DNA of 64,000 bases from Devosia sp. Root685 (lineage in GTDB: Bacteria > Pseudomonadota > Alphaproteobacteria > Rhizobiales > Devosiaceae), in assembly GCF_001427875.1 (NCBI RefSeq), contig NZ_LMHK01000002.1, positions 1,113,436 through 1,177,435 of the forward strand. Reading direction: 5' to 3'. The position numbers and the translations under genes are program-made. Positions 56,278 through 64,000 of the stretch are shown here, in pieces. Position 1 is the stretch's first letter. Every line of letters starts with the position of its first letter. Below the pieces are notes generated by a model, which did not search any database, was not told the origin of the DNA, and was given only the letters and a program-made list of their open reading frames with translations.

Positions 56278-57513
56278 ATGGCTGCCCATCCGGTTTCCCC
56301 GCTTGCCCCCAAATCCTATCCGGACCTGCCCGCCATCGAGGGCGTGCGCTATGCGACGGCTGAAGCCGGCATCAAGTACAAGAACCGCACCGACGTGCTG
56401 CTCATGGCCTTTGACGAAGGCACCACCGCTGCCGGCGTTCTGACCCGCTCAAAATGTTCTTCCGCCGCCGTCGACTGGTGCCGCGCTAACCTGCCGGGCG
56501 GGAAAGCCCGCGGCCTCGTCGTCAATTCGGGCAATGCCAATGCCTTTACCGGCGCCAAGGGCAAGGACAGCGTCTTCCTGACCGCCGACTACGCCGCCAA
56601 GGCGCTCCGCTGCGCCACGAACGAAATTTTCCTCGCTTCGACCGGCGTCATCGGCGAGCCGCTCCCGGCCAGCAAATTTGCCGGCGTTCTCGATGAAGCC
56701 GCGACGCGTCTCGCTGAGACCCCGTGGATCGAGCCGGCCAAGGCCATCATGACCACCGACACGTTTCCAAAACTGTCGGGCGCCGTGCTCGACATCGATG
56801 GTGTCGAGGTCAAAATAAACGGCATCGCCAAGGGCTCGGGCATGATCGCGCCCGATATGGCCACCATGCTCTCCTTCGTTGTCACCGACATGCCCATCGC
56901 GGCCGAGGTGCTGCAGGCCCTGCTTTCCAAGCATGTCCAGAAGAGCTTTAATTCCATCACCGTCGACAGCGACACCTCGACCTCGGATACGCTCCTCGCC
57001 TTTGCCACCGGCAAGGCCAAGCTCGATCCGATCACCACGATCGAAGACCCGCGCGCCGAAATTTTTGGCGAGGCGCTCTTCGACGTTCTCTTCGAACTCG
57101 CCATTCTCACCGTGCGCGATGGCGAAGGCGCCACCAAGCAAGTGGCCGTCAATGTCGAAGGCGCCACCTCTGACGCCTCCGCCTTCCGCATCGCCAAGGC
57201 CATTGCCGACTCGCCGCTGGTCAAGACCGCCATTGCCGGGGAAGACGCCAATTGGGGCCGCGTCGTTATGGCCGTCGGCAAAGCCGGCGAACCCGCCGAC
57301 CGCGACCGCCTCGCCATCCGTTTTGGCGACCTGCTCGTCGCCGAAAACGGCGAACGCGCCACGGGTTACGACGAAGCCGCCACCTCGGCCTATATGAAGG
57401 GTGAAGAACTCGAAGTGACCGTCTCCCTCGGCCTCGGCGAGGGCACAGCCACCGTCTATACCTGCGACCTCACCCACGGCTACATCACCATCAACGGCGA
57501 CTACAGGAGCTGA
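56278..57513 (+). CDS. argJ: bifunctional glutamate N-acetyltransferase / amino-acid acetyltransferase
   Basis: Transfers acetyl from acetylornithine to glutamate in arginine synthesis (and may use acetyl-CoA). 411 residues, [14 protein letters not shown], the self-cleavage motif [14 protein letters not shown] with the nucleophilic threonine (T196), and [14 protein letters not shown]. Followed by REP-like palindromes and a GNAT gene. Confidence 0.96.
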   Translation: MAAHPVSPLAPKSYPDLPAIEGVRYATAEAGIKYKNRTDVLLMAFDEGTTAAGVLTRSKCSSAAVDWCRANLPGGKARGLVVNSGNANAFTGAKGKDSVFLTADYAAKALRCATNEIFLASTGVIGEPLPASKFAGVLDEAATRLAETPWIEPAKAIMTTDTFPKLSGAVLDIDGVEVKINGIAKGSGMIAPDMATMLSFVVTDMPIAAEVLQALLSKHVQKSFNSITVDSDTSTSDTLLAFATGKAKLDPITTIEDPRAEIFGEALFDVLFELAILTVRDGEGATKQVAVNVEGATSDASAFRIAKAIADSPLVKTAIAGEDANWGRVVMAVGKAGEPADRDRLAIRFGDLLVAENGERATGYDEAATSAYMKGEELEVTVSLGLGEGTATVYTCDLTHGYITINGDYRS

Positions 57514-57551
57514 TTTTCGGCCCTTGCACTGGCCTAACCCCACCCACTCGA

Positions 57552-57622
57552 TGTCACCCCGGCGAAGGCCGGGGCCCATCCTGAGATCTCAAGATGGATC
57601 CCGGATCAAGTCCGGGATGACA
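57552..57622. repeat. REP-like palindromic element
   Basis: TGTCACCCCGG..CCGGGGCCCATCC, centre, then GGATCCCGGATCAAGTCCGG ending GATGACAG. Located between argJ and the GNAT gene; related core to 26233-26260. Confidence 0.7.
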
Positions 57623-57652
57623 GCCGGCGGCTGGACGACAAAGAAGAAAAAG

Positions 57653-58411
57653 ATGACCCAATCCCCCCTCCCCTCCGTCGAAACCTTCGAACGCGCCGGC
57701 CTCGAAGCCTGGCCCGGCATCGAAGTCAAATGGGATGGCAATTGGGTGCGCCGCGCTTCGGGCGGCTATACCAAGCGCGCCAATTCGGCCCAGTGCTTTG
57801 ATCCCAATGACAACGAGGGTGCAGAAGACCGCATTATCGGCGCCAGCTCCTGGCTAATCGTCCGCGGCGTAAAACCCGTCTTTCGCATCACGCCCCTTTC
57901 CGCCCCAGCGCTCAATGAAGCGCTTGAGGATGCCGGCTGGGACGAGATCGACCACTCCCACCTCTACGCCATGCCGCTTGCCGCGCAGGAGCCGGACGCA
58001 GAGGGCAAACTCCTGCCGCTTCTCGACCCGGACTTTCTCACGGCCCAACAAAAGCTGAAGGCGGCCGACGAAGCCGAGATGGGCCGGATGAAAGCTCTGC
58101 TTGCCGTCATGAAAGTGCCGGCCACCGGCATCGTCATTTACCGCAACGGCGAGCCGGTGGCCTCGGGCCTCATGGCCATCTCCAACAACATCGTCATCAC
58201 CGGCAATGTCATCACCGACCCGACGCGCCGCCGTCAGGGCCTCGCATCAGCCATGATGCGCACCGGCCTCAACTGGGCCCACGAAAAGGGCGCCACGATA
58301 GCCGCCCTCAACGTCCAGGCCGACAATCCCGCCGCACAGGCCCTCTACCAAAACCTCGGCTTTACCCACCAATACGACTACCACTATCGCATTCCGGGGG
58401 CGCCCAAATGA
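57653..58411 (+). CDS. GNAT-family N-acetyltransferase
   Basis: 252 residues. A divergent N-terminal half is followed by a C-terminal GNAT domain (about 130-245): IVIYRNGEPVASGLMAI, the acetyl-CoA loop DPTRRRQGLASAMMRTGL, and AALNVQADNPAAQALYQNLG. Substrate unknown. Start ATG 57653. The stop overlaps the mutT start (ATGA). In this argJ-GNAT-mutT order the genes may be cotranscribed. Confidence 0.88.
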   Translation: MTQSPLPSVETFERAGLEAWPGIEVKWDGNWVRRASGGYTKRANSAQCFDPNDNEGAEDRIIGASSWLIVRGVKPVFRITPLSAPALNEALEDAGWDEIDHSHLYAMPLAAQEPDAEGKLLPLLDPDFLTAQQKLKAADEAEMGRMKALLAVMKVPATGIVIYRNGEPVASGLMAISNNIVITGNVITDPTRRRQGLASAMMRTGLNWAHEKGATIAALNVQADNPAAQALYQNLGFTHQYDYHYRIPGAPK

Positions 58412-58818
58412 GCGAACAAAAGCCGATCCTGCTCGTCGTCGCCTGCGCGCTTATCGACACCGACCGCCGCGTGCTGATCGCGCAGCGCCCCGAGGGCAAG
58501 CACATGGCCAATATGTGGGAATTCCCCGGCGGCAAGGTCGAACCGGGGGAAACCCCGGAAGCCGCCATCATTCGCGAACTGCGCGAAGAGCTCGATGTCG
58601 AAACCAAGGAAGCGTGCCTCGCCCCGCTCTCCTTTGCCAGCCACACCTATGAGCATATGCACCTGCTGATGCCGCTCTATGTCTGCCGCCGCTGGCAAGG
58701 CACGCCCATCGCCAAGGAACATCAGGCATTAAAGTGGGTCCGCCCGCAGGCTCTGCGCGACTACCCCATGCCGCCCGCCGACGAGCCGCTGATCGCGGCG
58801 CTGTGTGATCTGCTTTAA
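58408..58818 (+). CDS. mutT: 8-oxo-dGTP diphosphatase MutT
   Basis: Removes 8-oxo-dGTP from the nucleotide pool. 136 residues, LVVACALIDTDRRVLIAQRP, NUDIX box GGKVEPGETPEAAIIRELREEL, ending WVRPQALRDYPMPPADEPLI. ATG at 58408 overlaps the GNAT stop. Confidence 0.93.
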   Translation: MSEQKPILLVVACALIDTDRRVLIAQRPEGKHMANMWEFPGGKVEPGETPEAAIIRELREELDVETKEACLAPLSFASHTYEHMHLLMPLYVCRRWQGTPIAKEHQALKWVRPQALRDYPMPPADEPLIAALCDLL

Positions 58819-58837
58819 AGGAGTGGCTAACGCAGTA

Positions 58838-58967
58838 GCCCTCATCCTGAGGCGCGAAGCGTAGCGAAGCCTCGAAGGGCGAGGGCGTGGCACCAGGGCC
58901 TCCACTCGCTCGCCCCGCGGTTCGAGGCCCTCGGGTCAAACCCGAGGGCACCTCACCAGGAGGGCTA
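58838..58967. repeat. intergenic palindromic repeat, family D (two hairpins)
   Basis: CCCTCATCCTGAGGCGCGAAGCG..CGAAGCCTCGAAGGGCGAGGGC, followed by CGGTTCGAGGCC..CACCTCACCAGGAGGGC. Same organisation as 4804-4921 but with the halves in the other order. Confidence 0.7.
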
Positions 58968-58996
58968 CGGCGGCATGGACCAACCCTGCAGCAGGC

Positions 58997-60478
58997 CTAA
59001 TTCGGCCCCACCACCTTATACTTCGCCCCAACCCGCACCGGATCGCCGGGATAAAGATTGTTGAGGATGAAGAACAGGTCGCGGCCGCCCGGGATATTGG
59101 CCATTTGGGCGGCAAGCTTGTCCGCCGTATCGCCCGCCTTGGCGGTGATGATGCGCATTGAAAGCTTGCGGATCTGGTTAAGCTCGCTCGCATCGGCGCG
59201 CTTGAAACTTCTTATGGTCGCCTCTGCGCCCTGCGCAAAGCGCTGGCTGTCGGCCTTGGCCGCAAAGATGAAGCGATAGACCGCACCATCGAGCCGCATG
59301 ACCGCGACGCGGAAGAACCACTGGTCCGTCTGCGCCAGGCCCGAGGCCATTTCGATGCCATTGTAATTGTGTGAGGTGACCGTCTCGGCCTTGAGCCCGG
59401 CGATCCAACCCGATTTGAGATAATCGGTCAGCGCCATATTGGCCTGCACATCGGCACTGTCGAAGCGCACGGCTTCGCCGTCGCCAGCCACCCCCACTAC
59501 GGCACTCTGCGCCGTCTGCAGCGCATAGCCCTGCGGCACGGTGAAGGTGAATTTCGAGCCCGAATGGATGAAGCGATTGCCGACAATGGAGCCCTGGGAT
59601 GGGCTGTCGCCAAAGGCCATGCCGGCAATAGCCGCCATATAGCCGTCGCGATCGGTCTCGCCGACGCTGGAACTGCCGAACATCTGCCGTGCCGTGTCCG
59701 CAGCCTTCTGGATGCGGGCGGGGGTCGATGGGTGCGAGGAGAGGAAGCCGCCGTCGCCCGCCTGATCGCCCGCCGAGAAAACGGCAAAGCGGCTCATGAC
59801 GCCAAGGAAACGCGCCGCCGCCTGCGGATCGAACCCGGCCTTGCCGGCAAACTTGATGCCTTCGCGATCCGCTTCCAGTTCCTGGCTCTGCCCGAAGGCG
59901 GCCAGCGATTCGCGGGTGCGGTTGGCTGTGGCGTCAGTCGATGTGTCGCCGCCGAAAATGCCGGTGATGACGCGATCGACGATCTGCGTCGTCCGCGTCT
60001 TGTCGGTGCGGGCCCGTGCATGGCGCAGGGTCACGTGGGCGATTTCATGCGCCAGCACCGCCGCCAGTTCGCTCGTATCCGAAGCAAGCGCCAAAATACC
60101 GCGCGTCACATAGATATAGCCGCCCGGCAGGGCAAAGGCATTGACCTCGGACGTATCGAGAATCGTCACCTGGAATTGCGCATTGGGCTGGTCGGCCGCG
60201 GCCAAGAGCCGCCCGACGATGCGCGCCACCATGATTTCGGCCTCGCGGTCGGAATAGACCCCGCCATAGGCCGCAATGATGCGTGGGTGCTCGCGCCGGC
60301 CGATGACCACGTCATCGGGCTCGGTGCCTTCGGGCACGACGATAGGCGCGGGCATGTCCCCGGTACGGCTCACCGCCACCGACGACCCGGTGAGCGACGA
60401 ACAGGCCCCCAGCGCCAGAAGCGACAGGGTCAGGGCGCCAAGGCGCAGTGTTTTTTTGGACAGAGAAAGCGCCGTCAT
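58997..60478 (-). CDS. M48-family metalloprotease lipoprotein (BepA/YcaL-like)
   Basis: 493 residues. Lipoprotein signal LLALGAC (C26), the zinc motif HEIAH (144-148) and ELEADREG downstream, typical of M48 outer-membrane-quality-control proteases, and a LysM-like C-terminal domain (about 440-490). It probably degrades misfolded OMPs near peptidoglycan. Start at 60478 overlaps the thermonuclease stop (ATGA). Confidence 0.9.
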   Translation of the reverse strand: MTALSLSKKTLRLGALTLSLLALGACSSLTGSSVAVSRTGDMPAPIVVPEGTEPDDVVIGRREHPRIIAAYGGVYSDREAEIMVARIVGRLLAAADQPNAQFQVTILDTSEVNAFALPGGYIYVTRGILALASDTSELAAVLAHEIAHVTLRHARARTDKTRTTQIVDRVITGIFGGDTSTDATANRTRESLAAFGQSQELEADREGIKFAGKAGFDPQAAARFLGVMSRFAVFSAGDQAGDGGFLSSHPSTPARIQKAADTARQMFGSSSVGETDRDGYMAAIAGMAFGDSPSQGSIVGNRFIHSGSKFTFTVPQGYALQTAQSAVVGVAGDGEAVRFDSADVQANMALTDYLKSGWIAGLKAETVTSHNYNGIEMASGLAQTDQWFFRVAVMRLDGAVYRFIFAAKADSQRFAQGAEATIRSFKRADASELNQIRKLSMRIITAKAGDTADKLAAQMANIPGGRDLFFILNNLYPGDPVRVGAKYKVVGPN

Positions 60479-61332
60479 CGCGTCGCCAAAACCTCAATCT
60501 GCTCGGGATGGGTTACTTCGATGCGCGGACCATCCCGATCGTCCACCCATCCACGAATGCGCACCAGTGCCCCCTCAAGCACCAATGGGTCTAGTTCATC
60601 CTTCTCGAAGAGCCGCAAGGCCGGTCCTTCGATCACGGCGGTGAAGTCTTCTTTCCAGAACCGGCCAAAATTGAGGAAAATGCGAGAGCCACTGCGGTCG
60701 GCGAGGAGTACTCGACCTTCCACCAGTTCATAATGTCCCACACGATCCAGCAATTCGCCTGGTCGGTCCGCCGCACGCACGCTGTAATAGGGATTGGCCC
60801 AAATGCCAAGTCGATCCGCACGGGCGCGCGCTTCGGCCGCAAAGAGCGGTTCAAGACATTGCCGGTTATCGGGGAAGGAATAGACCCGTGCCAGCCCCGC
60901 CCCGACCATGAAAAGCTGCGCCCAGACCTCGCCTTCTTCGGTTTCGACGAACATATGCGCCAAGACCCGCTCGTGCCGGTCTATCGCTTCGCCGCCAAAA
61001 CCAAGGCGAACCGTTTTGTTCAGCGCGAGATCTGCCAGCGCCCGTTGCGCTTCGGGCGCCAGCGGCCAGGAAACGAAATCCTCTCGCCCCAGCGGCAGTT
61101 TTGGCGCCTGCGTGCCGATCAATCGAATCTTGCGCCCATCATCGAGAACAACGGTATCGCCGTCAGTCACTTCCACCACGACCCCACCCGGAGCCATGGT
61201 CAGACTCTCGCAGGCCAGCGGCGCGCTGGCGAGCAAGGCGAAAGCGGCCGTCGATATCAGCGTGGTCCCGCGCAAGACTCTGCCCCCGGCAACATTTCGT
61301 TCACCATAGGGACGATTAAGGCAAAAAAGCAT
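60475..61332 (-). CDS. thermonuclease family protein, exported
   Basis: 285 residues. N-terminal stretch with LISTAAFALLASAPLAC, a likely export signal, then the SNase-like nuclease: VVVEVTDGDTVVLDDGRKIR (catalytic D and R70), FGGEAIDRHERVLAHMF, and VWAQLFMVGAGLARVYSF. The start is uncertain: ATG 61332 is used; TTG at 61275, with GGGGGCAG before it, would give a clean signal peptide. Downstream of a divergent DUF72 gene, and overlapping the M48 gene. Confidence 0.8.
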   Translation of the reverse strand: MLFCLNRPYGERNVAGGRVLRGTTLISTAAFALLASAPLACESLTMAPGGVVVEVTDGDTVVLDDGRKIRLIGTQAPKLPLGREDFVSWPLAPEAQRALADLALNKTVRLGFGGEAIDRHERVLAHMFVETEEGEVWAQLFMVGAGLARVYSFPDNRQCLEPLFAAEARARADRLGIWANPYYSVRAADRPGELLDRVGHYELVEGRVLLADRSGSRIFLNFGRFWKEDFTAVIEGPALRLFEKDELDPLVLEGALVRIRGWVDDRDGPRIEVTHPEQIEVLATR

Positions 61333-61422
61333 TACCAGAACCTGACGGAACGCGATCACAGGCAAGAGAGATTGCCAATTTGATCGCGGACGGCCAAGTT
61401 GAAGGCCGCAAGGAGAGCGGCA

Positions 61423-62250
61423 ATGAGCAAGACGGGTACCATCCGCACCGGCACCGCAGGCTGGGTTTTCGAGCCCTGGCGCGGCACATTCTTTCCCAAA
61501 GGCCTCGTCCAGAAGAAAGAGCTCAACTATGCCAGCCATCACCTGACCAGCATCGAAATCAACGCCACCTTTCGCGGCAACCAAAAACCGGACAGCTTCG
61601 CCCGATGGGCCGGCGAAACGCCCGAAGGGTTTCAGTTCTCGATCAAGGGCCCGCAACTCGTCACCCATATCAAGCGGCTGAAAAACTGCGAGGATGCGCT
61701 AGCCGGCTTCTTTGCCTCGGGGCCTCTTGCCCTTGGCGACCGTCTTGGCCCCTTCATCTGGCAATTGCCGCCCAATCTGAGCTTCGACGCTGCGAGCTTT
61801 TCCGCGTTCCTCGCCCAACTGCCGCGGGACATCGACACTTATCTCGCGCTCGCGAGCAAAGCCGATGGCGCCAAGGCCCCGCCCTATCTCGAACCCAATG
61901 GCAACAAGACCTTCCGCCACGCCGTGGAAATGCGCCACGAAAGCTTCAACACACCCGAAGCCCAAGCGCTTCTGCGCGAGCACAATGTCGCCCGCGTGAT
62001 CGCCGACACGGCCGAAAACCCGCGCTTCGATCTCACCGCCGATTTCGCCTATTGCCGCCTGCAGGGCCCCGCCCGCCCGGGCGCCGCCGGCTATGAAGAC
62101 GCCGACATTTCAGAACTCGCCAAAACCCTTGCCGGTTGGCGTGACGCCGGCACGGACACCTATGCCTATTTCGTCCACGAGGATAAATTACACGCGCCCG
62201 CCAATGCCATGGCGCTGGCCGAAAAACTCGGCATCAAGACGCCGCCCTGA
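61423..62250 (+). CDS. DUF72-domain protein
   Basis: 275 residues of the DUF72 TIM-barrel-like family (RTGTAGWVFEPWRGTFFPKG, then NATFRGNQKPDSFARWAGETPEGFQFSIKGP). Function is unknown in general. The ATG at 61423 is preceded by AAGGAG. Confidence 0.88.
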   Translation: MSKTGTIRTGTAGWVFEPWRGTFFPKGLVQKKELNYASHHLTSIEINATFRGNQKPDSFARWAGETPEGFQFSIKGPQLVTHIKRLKNCEDALAGFFASGPLALGDRLGPFIWQLPPNLSFDAASFSAFLAQLPRDIDTYLALASKADGAKAPPYLEPNGNKTFRHAVEMRHESFNTPEAQALLREHNVARVIADTAENPRFDLTADFAYCRLQGPARPGAAGYEDADISELAKTLAGWRDAGTDTYAYFVHEDKLHAPANAMALAEKLGIKTPP

Positions 62251-62330
62251 TCACGACACCGTGCCCCGCTGGCTTTTGCCACAAAGCGGGGCTAAGCCCC
62301 TGCCCCATCAAGCGTCACTCGAGAATTACC

Positions 62331-62834
62331 ATGGCCATCGCGTCCCGCCGTCCCCTCGACAAGCTCGCCGCCGGCGCCGCTTTTTTCCTCGGCTTTGCCA
62401 CCATCCTTGGCGCGCTCGGCAGCCAATATATCGGCGGCCTCTATCCCTGCGAACTCTGCCTCGAACAACGCATGGCCTATTATTGGGGCCTGCCGCTTCT
62501 GGCGCTGATTTTGGTCCTTTGGAACCGTCTGCCGCTGCCCGCCTGGTACACCGGCATGGCCGTGGTCACCGCCATATTCGCTTGGGGCACCTATATGGGC
62601 GCCTATCACGCGGGCGTCGAATGGGGTTTTTGGCCCGGCCCCACCGCCTGCACCGGCGTCGGCGACAGTTTCAGTTTTGACCAGCTCAACAGCATGACCC
62701 CGGTCATCGGCTGCGACGTCGTGCAGTTCCGCTTCGTCGGCCTTTCGCTGGCGGGTTACAACGCGCTGATTTCGCTGGCGATGGTTGCGCTGCTGATCGG
62801 GGCGATGGTGTTTCAGGCACGGCGTAAGGGCTGA
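62331..62834 (+). CDS. disulfide bond formation protein DsbB-like
   Basis: 167 residues, four membrane helices. First periplasmic cysteine pair C40/C43 (YPCELCLEQR), second pair C107/C128 (PTACTGVGDS, IGCDVVQ). These are the four functional cysteines of DsbB, which reoxidises DsbA via quinone. Preceded by DUF72 at 80 bp. Confidence 0.9.
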   Translation: MAIASRRPLDKLAAGAAFFLGFATILGALGSQYIGGLYPCELCLEQRMAYYWGLPLLALILVLWNRLPLPAWYTGMAVVTAIFAWGTYMGAYHAGVEWGFWPGPTACTGVGDSFSFDQLNSMTPVIGCDVVQFRFVGLSLAGYNALISLAMVALLIGAMVFQARRKG

Positions 62835-62843
62835 TATCAGCGC

Positions 62844-63140
62844 TTAGTTTTCTCCGAGCACTGCGCGTATATCCAGGAGGCTGGAGAATACACGCACGAC
62901 CAAGACCTCATCGCCGTCCACCCGATAGATAATTGAGTATCGGCCGTAGACCCGCCGCCGGTAGCCTCGGTTCTCGTAGTCCTCCAGTTGGGCAAACCGA
63001 AAAGGCGCATCCCCGAGGCCCACGCATGCGTCCCACAATTCACGAGCAAAGCTGCCTGCTCGCATCGGATTATCTTCGGCGATAAAATCAGCAATTGCCT
63101 CTATATCTGCTTCGGCAAGACCTGAGATGTTGACACGCAT
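62844..63140 (-). CDS. ParE/RelE-family toxin
   Basis: 98 residues, RelE/ParE fold: VNISGLAEADIEAIADFIAEDNPMRAGSFARELW, RRVYGRYSIIYRVDGDEVLVVRVF. ParE toxins poison gyrase, RelE cleaves mRNA; the sequence alone does not decide between them. The ATG at 63140 overlaps the antitoxin stop by one base. Confidence 0.85.
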   Translation of the reverse strand: MRVNISGLAEADIEAIADFIAEDNPMRAGSFARELWDACVGLGDAPFRFAQLEDYENRGYRRRVYGRYSIIYRVDGDEVLVVRVFSSLLDIRAVLGEN

Positions 63141-63400
63141 CAGCCACGCGCCTTTGTCATTGCCTCATACTTTGCGACGAGCCGTTCGAAAACCTCTTCG
63201 ACCGGCTTCATTCGCCCCGCGGCAATGTCTTCTTCGCCCGCCAGCAAGGCGGCGTCCAGCTCCCGCAGCCGCGCCTCGCGCTCCTGCACCAGCCGCACGC
63301 CTTCGCGCAAAACTTCGCTCTTTGAGTTGTAACGCCCGTGCTCGACGAGATCGCTCACGACCTTTTCGAGCACTTCGCCTAGGTCCGCACTGATCGCCAT
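63140..63400 (-). CDS. ParD-type antitoxin
   Basis: 86 residues with a ribbon-helix-helix N-terminus (LGEVLEKVVSDLVEHGRYNSKSEVLREGVRL) and a helical C-terminus that would wrap the toxin. The stop overlaps the toxin start (TGATG). Confidence 0.87.
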   Translation of the reverse strand: MAISADLGEVLEKVVSDLVEHGRYNSKSEVLREGVRLVQEREARLRELDAALLAGEEDIAAGRMKPVEEVFERLVAKYEAMTKARG

Positions 63401-63428
63401 GGCTCAATCTCCATCATTGGCACCAACC

Positions 63429-63458
63429 AATAATAGTTATTAAACCAACAACCCGCAA
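63429..63458 (-). promoter_or_regulatory. parDE promoter with an inverted repeat
   Basis: Minus-strand TTGCGG (63453-63458), 17 bp, TATTAT (63430-63435). The -10 is nested in an inverted repeat AATAA TAG TTATT (63429-63441), a probable ParD operator. AT-rich, unlike surrounding genes. Confidence 0.6.
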
Positions 63459-63461
63459 GCC

Positions 63462-63707
63462 TCACGGCTCCAGCTCGATGTCCCAATAGAGATAATCGAG
63501 CCAACTCTTGTGCAAATGGTTCGGCGGAAACGCCCTGCCATTATTGTGCAAGTCATGCACCGTCGGCGCAAAGGGAGCCTGATGCGGGAACATTTTTATC
63601 TCGCTCGGCATCCGATTGGCCTTGCGGAGGTTACACGGCGCGCAGGCCGCGACCACGTTCTCTTCTGTAGAGCTAGAAAAACATATTGTTGGGTCCGGGG
63701 GGAGCAC
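63462..63707 (-). pseudogene. HNH endonuclease C-terminal remnant
   Basis: The downstream part reads as the C-terminal half of an HNH endonuclease: TEENVVAACAPCNLRKANR (the second CxxC and the catalytic Asn region) then FAPTVHDLHNNGRAFPPNHL and SWLDYLYWDIELEP. The N-terminal zinc CxxC and the DH of the HNH core are missing, and only a weak GTG start (63707) is available. The upstream DNA is a GC-rich region without an open frame. Probably a truncated, non-functional gene. Confidence 0.65.
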
Positions 63708-63898
63708 TCGAGCATGCGACCGATGTCGAATGAGGGTGGGCCGGCGGAGGGGCCCCCACCTAGCGGAGGAGCCGGACCACCCCTGCTGGATGCAATTGTC
63801 CGCACCGACTCTAAACTTCGTAGATCACGCCGGTATTCGACCGAGGCTACAATTTGGCTCAGCAGCCGTGTCTTTCCGCAGACTAACTTGAGGGCACC
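63708..63898. other. GC-rich non-coding stretch with inverted repeats
   Basis: No open frame on either strand. Contains GC-rich partial inverted repeats (GGTGG..CCACC, GGGGGCCCC) at about 63745-63782, possibly the scar of the deletion that removed the front of the HNH gene. I cannot assign it. Confidence 0.4.
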
Positions 63899-64000
63899 TT
63901 AGTCGTCCTCGCGCTCCTGCAACGAAGGAGTGTCGCTAAGCTCTGGAGAGGGGCCGTTCCAGCCTTTCGGCATTCTTACGCCCCAGCCGCCTTCTTCATC
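63899..64000 (-). CDS. 3' end of a gene of unknown function
   Basis: A frame open from the window edge reads DEEGGWGVRMPKGWNGPSPE and LSDTPSLQEREDD before TAA at 63899-63901 (33 residues visible). Composition is coding-like: hydrophilic and acidic. The start and most of the protein lie beyond the window; no family is recognised. Confidence 0.45.
   Translation of the reverse strand, partial: DEEGGWGVRMPKGWNGPSPELSDTPSLQEREDD

Noticed and set aside
63660..63800. tmRNA piece in the GC-rich region
   Set aside because: I could not form a tRNA-like acceptor with a T-loop or a tag frame, so there is no support.

Overview
This 64 kb window is GC-rich, densely packed chromosomal core DNA. Gene order and gene content point to an alphaproteobacterium of the order Hyphomicrobiales (Rhizobiales), most likely a Devosia-like genus. 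The clues are an Omp25-type beta-barrel gene with a CtrA-type site in front of it, ybgC-tolQRAB-pal-cpoB-tilS-ftsH-glmM in the alphaproteobacterial order, aerobic cobaltochelatase genes cobS/cobT next to a J-domain gene and bolA, a ZapA/DUF4164 pair, and a 6S RNA gene in front of 5-formyltetrahydrofolate cyclo-ligase. The genus is an inference. No rRNA, tRNA, CRISPR array, transposase or prophage was recognised.

Layout. 1-4240: Omp25-like porin, glmM, ftsH (all minus). 4241-4954: a gene-free gap with a repeat. 4955-16683 (minus): a long, tightly packed series read as ruvC-ruvA-[AbrB antitoxin-PIN toxin]-ruvB-metallophosphoesterase-NUDIX(frameshifted)-ybgC-tolQ-tolR-tolA-tolB-pal-cpoB-tilS, covering Holliday-junction processing and the cell-envelope Tol-Pal machine. 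16851-18435 (plus): two tandem membrane diguanylate cyclases. 18497-21305 (minus): 6S RNA, 5-FCL, YmdB-like phosphoesterase, a secreted SecD-P1-like protein, yebC. 21401-32561: central carbon metabolism (pgk, gap, tkt, class I fructose-bisphosphate aldolase, an aldo/keto reductase) with zapA, DUF4164, a dienelactone-hydrolase-like secreted protein and a MerR-P-loop fusion regulator. 33039-38009 (plus): ThiE-like, Sel1-repeat, inositol-monophosphatase-like and a MotA/MotB-like pair. 38166-44719: ABC exporter, L31, accA, xerD, aroK-aroB. 44822-50675: bolA, J-domain protein, cobS, methyltransferase, cobT, phytase-esterase-like protein. 50920-62834: secA, PpiC-type isomerase, tetR with a small membrane protein, argJ, GNAT, mutT, M48 lipoprotein protease, thermonuclease, DUF72, dsbB. 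62844-64000: a ParDE toxin-antitoxin pair, a truncated HNH endonuclease and the 3' end of an unidentified gene.

Many minus-strand genes are joined by 4-nt ATGA/GTGA overlaps, which suggests translational coupling. Intergenic spaces carry at least four families of palindromic repeats, which seem to account for most of the non-coding DNA.

The most interesting points are local. A toxin-antitoxin module is embedded between ruvA and ruvB, has its own promoter bracketed by an inverted repeat, and overlaps the ruvB start. A single-base deletion has broken a NUDIX gene whose ancestral frame would have ended in an ATGA overlap with ybgC. Two tandem operators sit in a -35/-10 promoter between tetR and a 76-residue membrane protein. 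There is a MerR-type HTH fused to a P-loop NTPase domain, and a non-flagellar MotA/MotB-like pair. I did not find a large new multi-gene system; most of the window is recognisable core genome.
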